In this document: in pieces, positions 32,120 through 33,316 of the stretch
How the letters are laid out: each line of letters starts with the position of its first letter
How positions within the stretch are numbered: the stretch's first letter is position 1
Assembly (NCBI GenBank): GCA_014802445.1
Contig: JAAVCF010000012.1
Location: 122,887-156,202 of the forward strand
Length of the DNA stretch: 33,316 nucleotides
DNA from: Bacteroides sp.
Lineage (GTDB): Bacteria > Bacteroidota > Bacteroidia > Bacteroidales > Muribaculaceae
Direction: 5' to 3'
Program-made: the position numbers and the translations under genes
The notes under the pieces: model-generated
The model's database searches: none
Seen by the model: the letters and a program-made list of their open reading frames with translations, nothing else
What the model was told of the DNA's origin: nothing

Positions 32120-32954
32120 AATCCTATTTCTATTTGAAGGCAGTGACACAGAGCCGGGCATTTTCGAGGCCACGGTGCCCGTAATGCTCCCCGATTCAAA
32201 CTTTGTTAGAAGCGGCAAGGGGGTGGTGTGTGTCTATGGCACCCACATCTACACTCTCTATTCCCGTCTCAAGTCCGACCCGGGCCTCGACCTGGTGGGA
32301 TTGCTGATGGAGCACCCTGACAAATACCCAACCCTGCGCGATGCGTTAGCTGACACCGAGGTAAGCGCCGAAGCTTTCGAGGCCATCTACCTCCTGTTTG
32401 ACTATGATGGCCATGTCAATATGCCCCGCACCGCCGACGGTTCTCACCTCGACGGCGATGCTGCCCTGAAAGAGATGTTTGACTTTTTTGATGACGCTTC
32501 GGAGAATGGCAAGCTCCTCATCAGTTACCCCATGGTGGAGGCCATTAAGCATCTATCAGACGAGCCTTCAACCCATCATGACATCGTCACGGCAAAATGC
32601 AAAGGCCCTCATTGCCCAAACTCGGAATGCCCTGACCGACATGACCGTTCCAAATGCCCCAAAGTCAGAGAATATTACAAGGGACTGGTTAACAATCTCC
32701 ACTCCCACAGATGCCGCACCGCCGATATCAAAGCCGCTGAATGGGCCGGCATCTTCATGTGTCATCTCAAGGTTGGCCAACTAATCTGCGGCCTCACTGA
32801 CAGCCTCCCTTCCCAGCAAAGCATCTTCAACTTTCAGATTCGCAACTTCATCTCGCGCCCCTGTCCCCAGGTAGCGGTTCTGAGCGGATTCCCTTACCTC
32901 TACGCCGACTATCTCGGCTTCCGGCAACTGCTCACCCGCCTCACCACCATCTGA
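32112..32954 (+). CDS. TOPRIM-like (RloB/AriB-type) putative nuclease effector
   Basis: The 280-residue protein begins MSKILFLFEGSDTEPGIFEA; the EG-x2-TEP motif with E9 matches the first TOPRIM acidic site of RloB-like proteins. LLFDYDGHV (D97, D99, H101) is the second acidic site and SYPMVEAIKHL (E143) a third conserved patch. A Cys/His-rich insertion follows (C163, H167, C168, C173, H177, C182), resembling a metal-binding knuckle. The expected role is a metal-dependent nuclease acting on DNA or tRNA, controlled by the ATPase encoded just upstream (8-bp overlap, -1 frame relation). No toxin activity is proved. It ends 117 bp before repeat copy C. Confidence 0.75.
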   Translation: MSKILFLFEGSDTEPGIFEATVPVMLPDSNFVRSGKGVVCVYGTHIYTLYSRLKSDPGLDLVGLLMEHPDKYPTLRDALADTEVSAEAFEAIYLLFDYDGHVNMPRTADGSHLDGDAALKEMFDFFDDASENGKLLISYPMVEAIKHLSDEPSTHHDIVTAKCKGPHCPNSECPDRHDRSKCPKVREYYKGLVNNLHSHRCRTADIKAAEWAGIFMCHLKVGQLICGLTDSLPSQQSIFNFQIRNFISRPCPQVAVLSGFPYLYADYLGFRQLLTRLTTI

Positions 32955-33071
32955 CCCCCGCAAAAGCATACGGACCTACCCCGGACCGCCATCCCTCCGC
33001 GACAACACGAACACCTGAAAATCAATCACAACCATCCCCCGCAAACCCGGACCCCGCAAACCCGGACCCCG

Positions 33072-33142
33072 CAAAATGTAGGGGCGACCGTTCGGGGCGC
33101 CCGCACTCCGCGACATCAAAAACGATTGGAACAATCGTAAAA
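33072..33142 (-). repeat. Extragenic palindromic repeat, copy C
   Basis: Same family and orientation as A and B. It differs at a few positions (GCGACCG for GCGCCCG, CACTCC for CCCTCC, ACATCA for ACACCA). It is preceded by CGCAAACCCGGACC units. Confidence 0.85.
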
Positions 33143-33188
33143 AACCGCAAATCACCCCGCAAACCCGGGACCCGCGACCCCGGGCCCG

Positions 33189-33259
33189 CAAAATGTAGGG
33201 GCGCCCGTTCGGGGCGCCCGCACTCCGCGACATCAAAAACGATTGGAACAATCGTAAAA
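33189..33259 (-). repeat. Extragenic palindromic repeat, copy D
   Basis: It shares the CACTCC and ACATCA variants with copy C but keeps the intact GGGCGCCC arm, and starts 117 bp after C. Further CCCGG/GCAAA units run to the window end at 33316, so the array probably continues outside. Confidence 0.85.
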
Positions 33260-33316
33260 ACCCGCAAAAAAAACGTAAACTCGGGCCCCACAAACCCGGG
33301 CCCACAAACCCGGACC

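Noticed and set aside
32976-33305. Minus-strand frames of about 90-110 codons in the terminal repeats
   Set aside because: They are translations of repeat copies C and D, with the same peptide twice in tandem and no family resemblance.

Overview
The window looks like a chromosome segment of a high-GC Bacteroidales bacterium, most probably of the Muribaculaceae (S24-7) type. This is inferred from four things: Bacteroidetes-style promoters (-7 element TAnnTTTG, often with TTG near -33), the near absence of Shine-Dalgarno sequences, the gene families present (TonB receptor, GH29 fucosidase, C10 peptidase, BspA-like LRR protein, DUF2807, TPR/outer-membrane barrel pair), and families of GC-rich extragenic repeats. 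No rRNA or tRNA gene was recognised.

Layout. 1-350: a mosaic of short hairpin repeats. 370-1423: an XRE/coiled-coil regulator convergent with a SAM methyltransferase. 1541-4686: a TonB-dependent receptor and a nucleoside:H+ symporter-type MFS permease, translationally coupled. 4697-9317 (minus): an operon of GH29 alpha-L-fucosidase, CutC-like protein and a large secreted transglutaminase-like protein. 9664-11673 (minus): a secreted C10 (streptopain-type) peptidase. 11822-14590 (plus): YitT-type membrane protein, a secreted thioredoxin-fold protein without CxxC, and the thiol peroxidase Tpx, closed by a strong terminator. 14753-16620: a small DNA-binding-like protein facing a membrane-anchored Ser/Thr kinase. 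16920-17129: a gene-free stretch that folds into a long rod with a terminator and is read here as a 6S-like small RNA. 17172-21272: a giant LRR_5 (BspA-like) surface protein with visibly duplicated repeats. 21411-24632: DusB, a DUF2807 protein and a polysaccharide flippase. 24678-29254 (minus): a TPR protein and an outer-membrane barrel, coupled. 29347-30642: a secreted alpha/beta hydrolase. 30986-32954: a two-gene ATPase plus TOPRIM-like nuclease pair (RloAB/PARIS/OLD-like), bracketed on each side by two copies of the extragenic repeat also found at the window start.

Functional themes are outer-membrane and secreted functions for using host or dietary glycans, protein and nucleosides (TonB receptor, fucosidase, peptidase, hydrolase), surface adhesion (LRR protein), redox defence (Tpx), and a probable anti-phage module. 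The two items most worth following up are the rod-like RNA at 16920-17090 and the ATPase/TOPRIM pair with its Cys/His-rich insertion, upstream palindrome and flanking repeats.

All calls come from reading the sequence; no database search or folding program was run.
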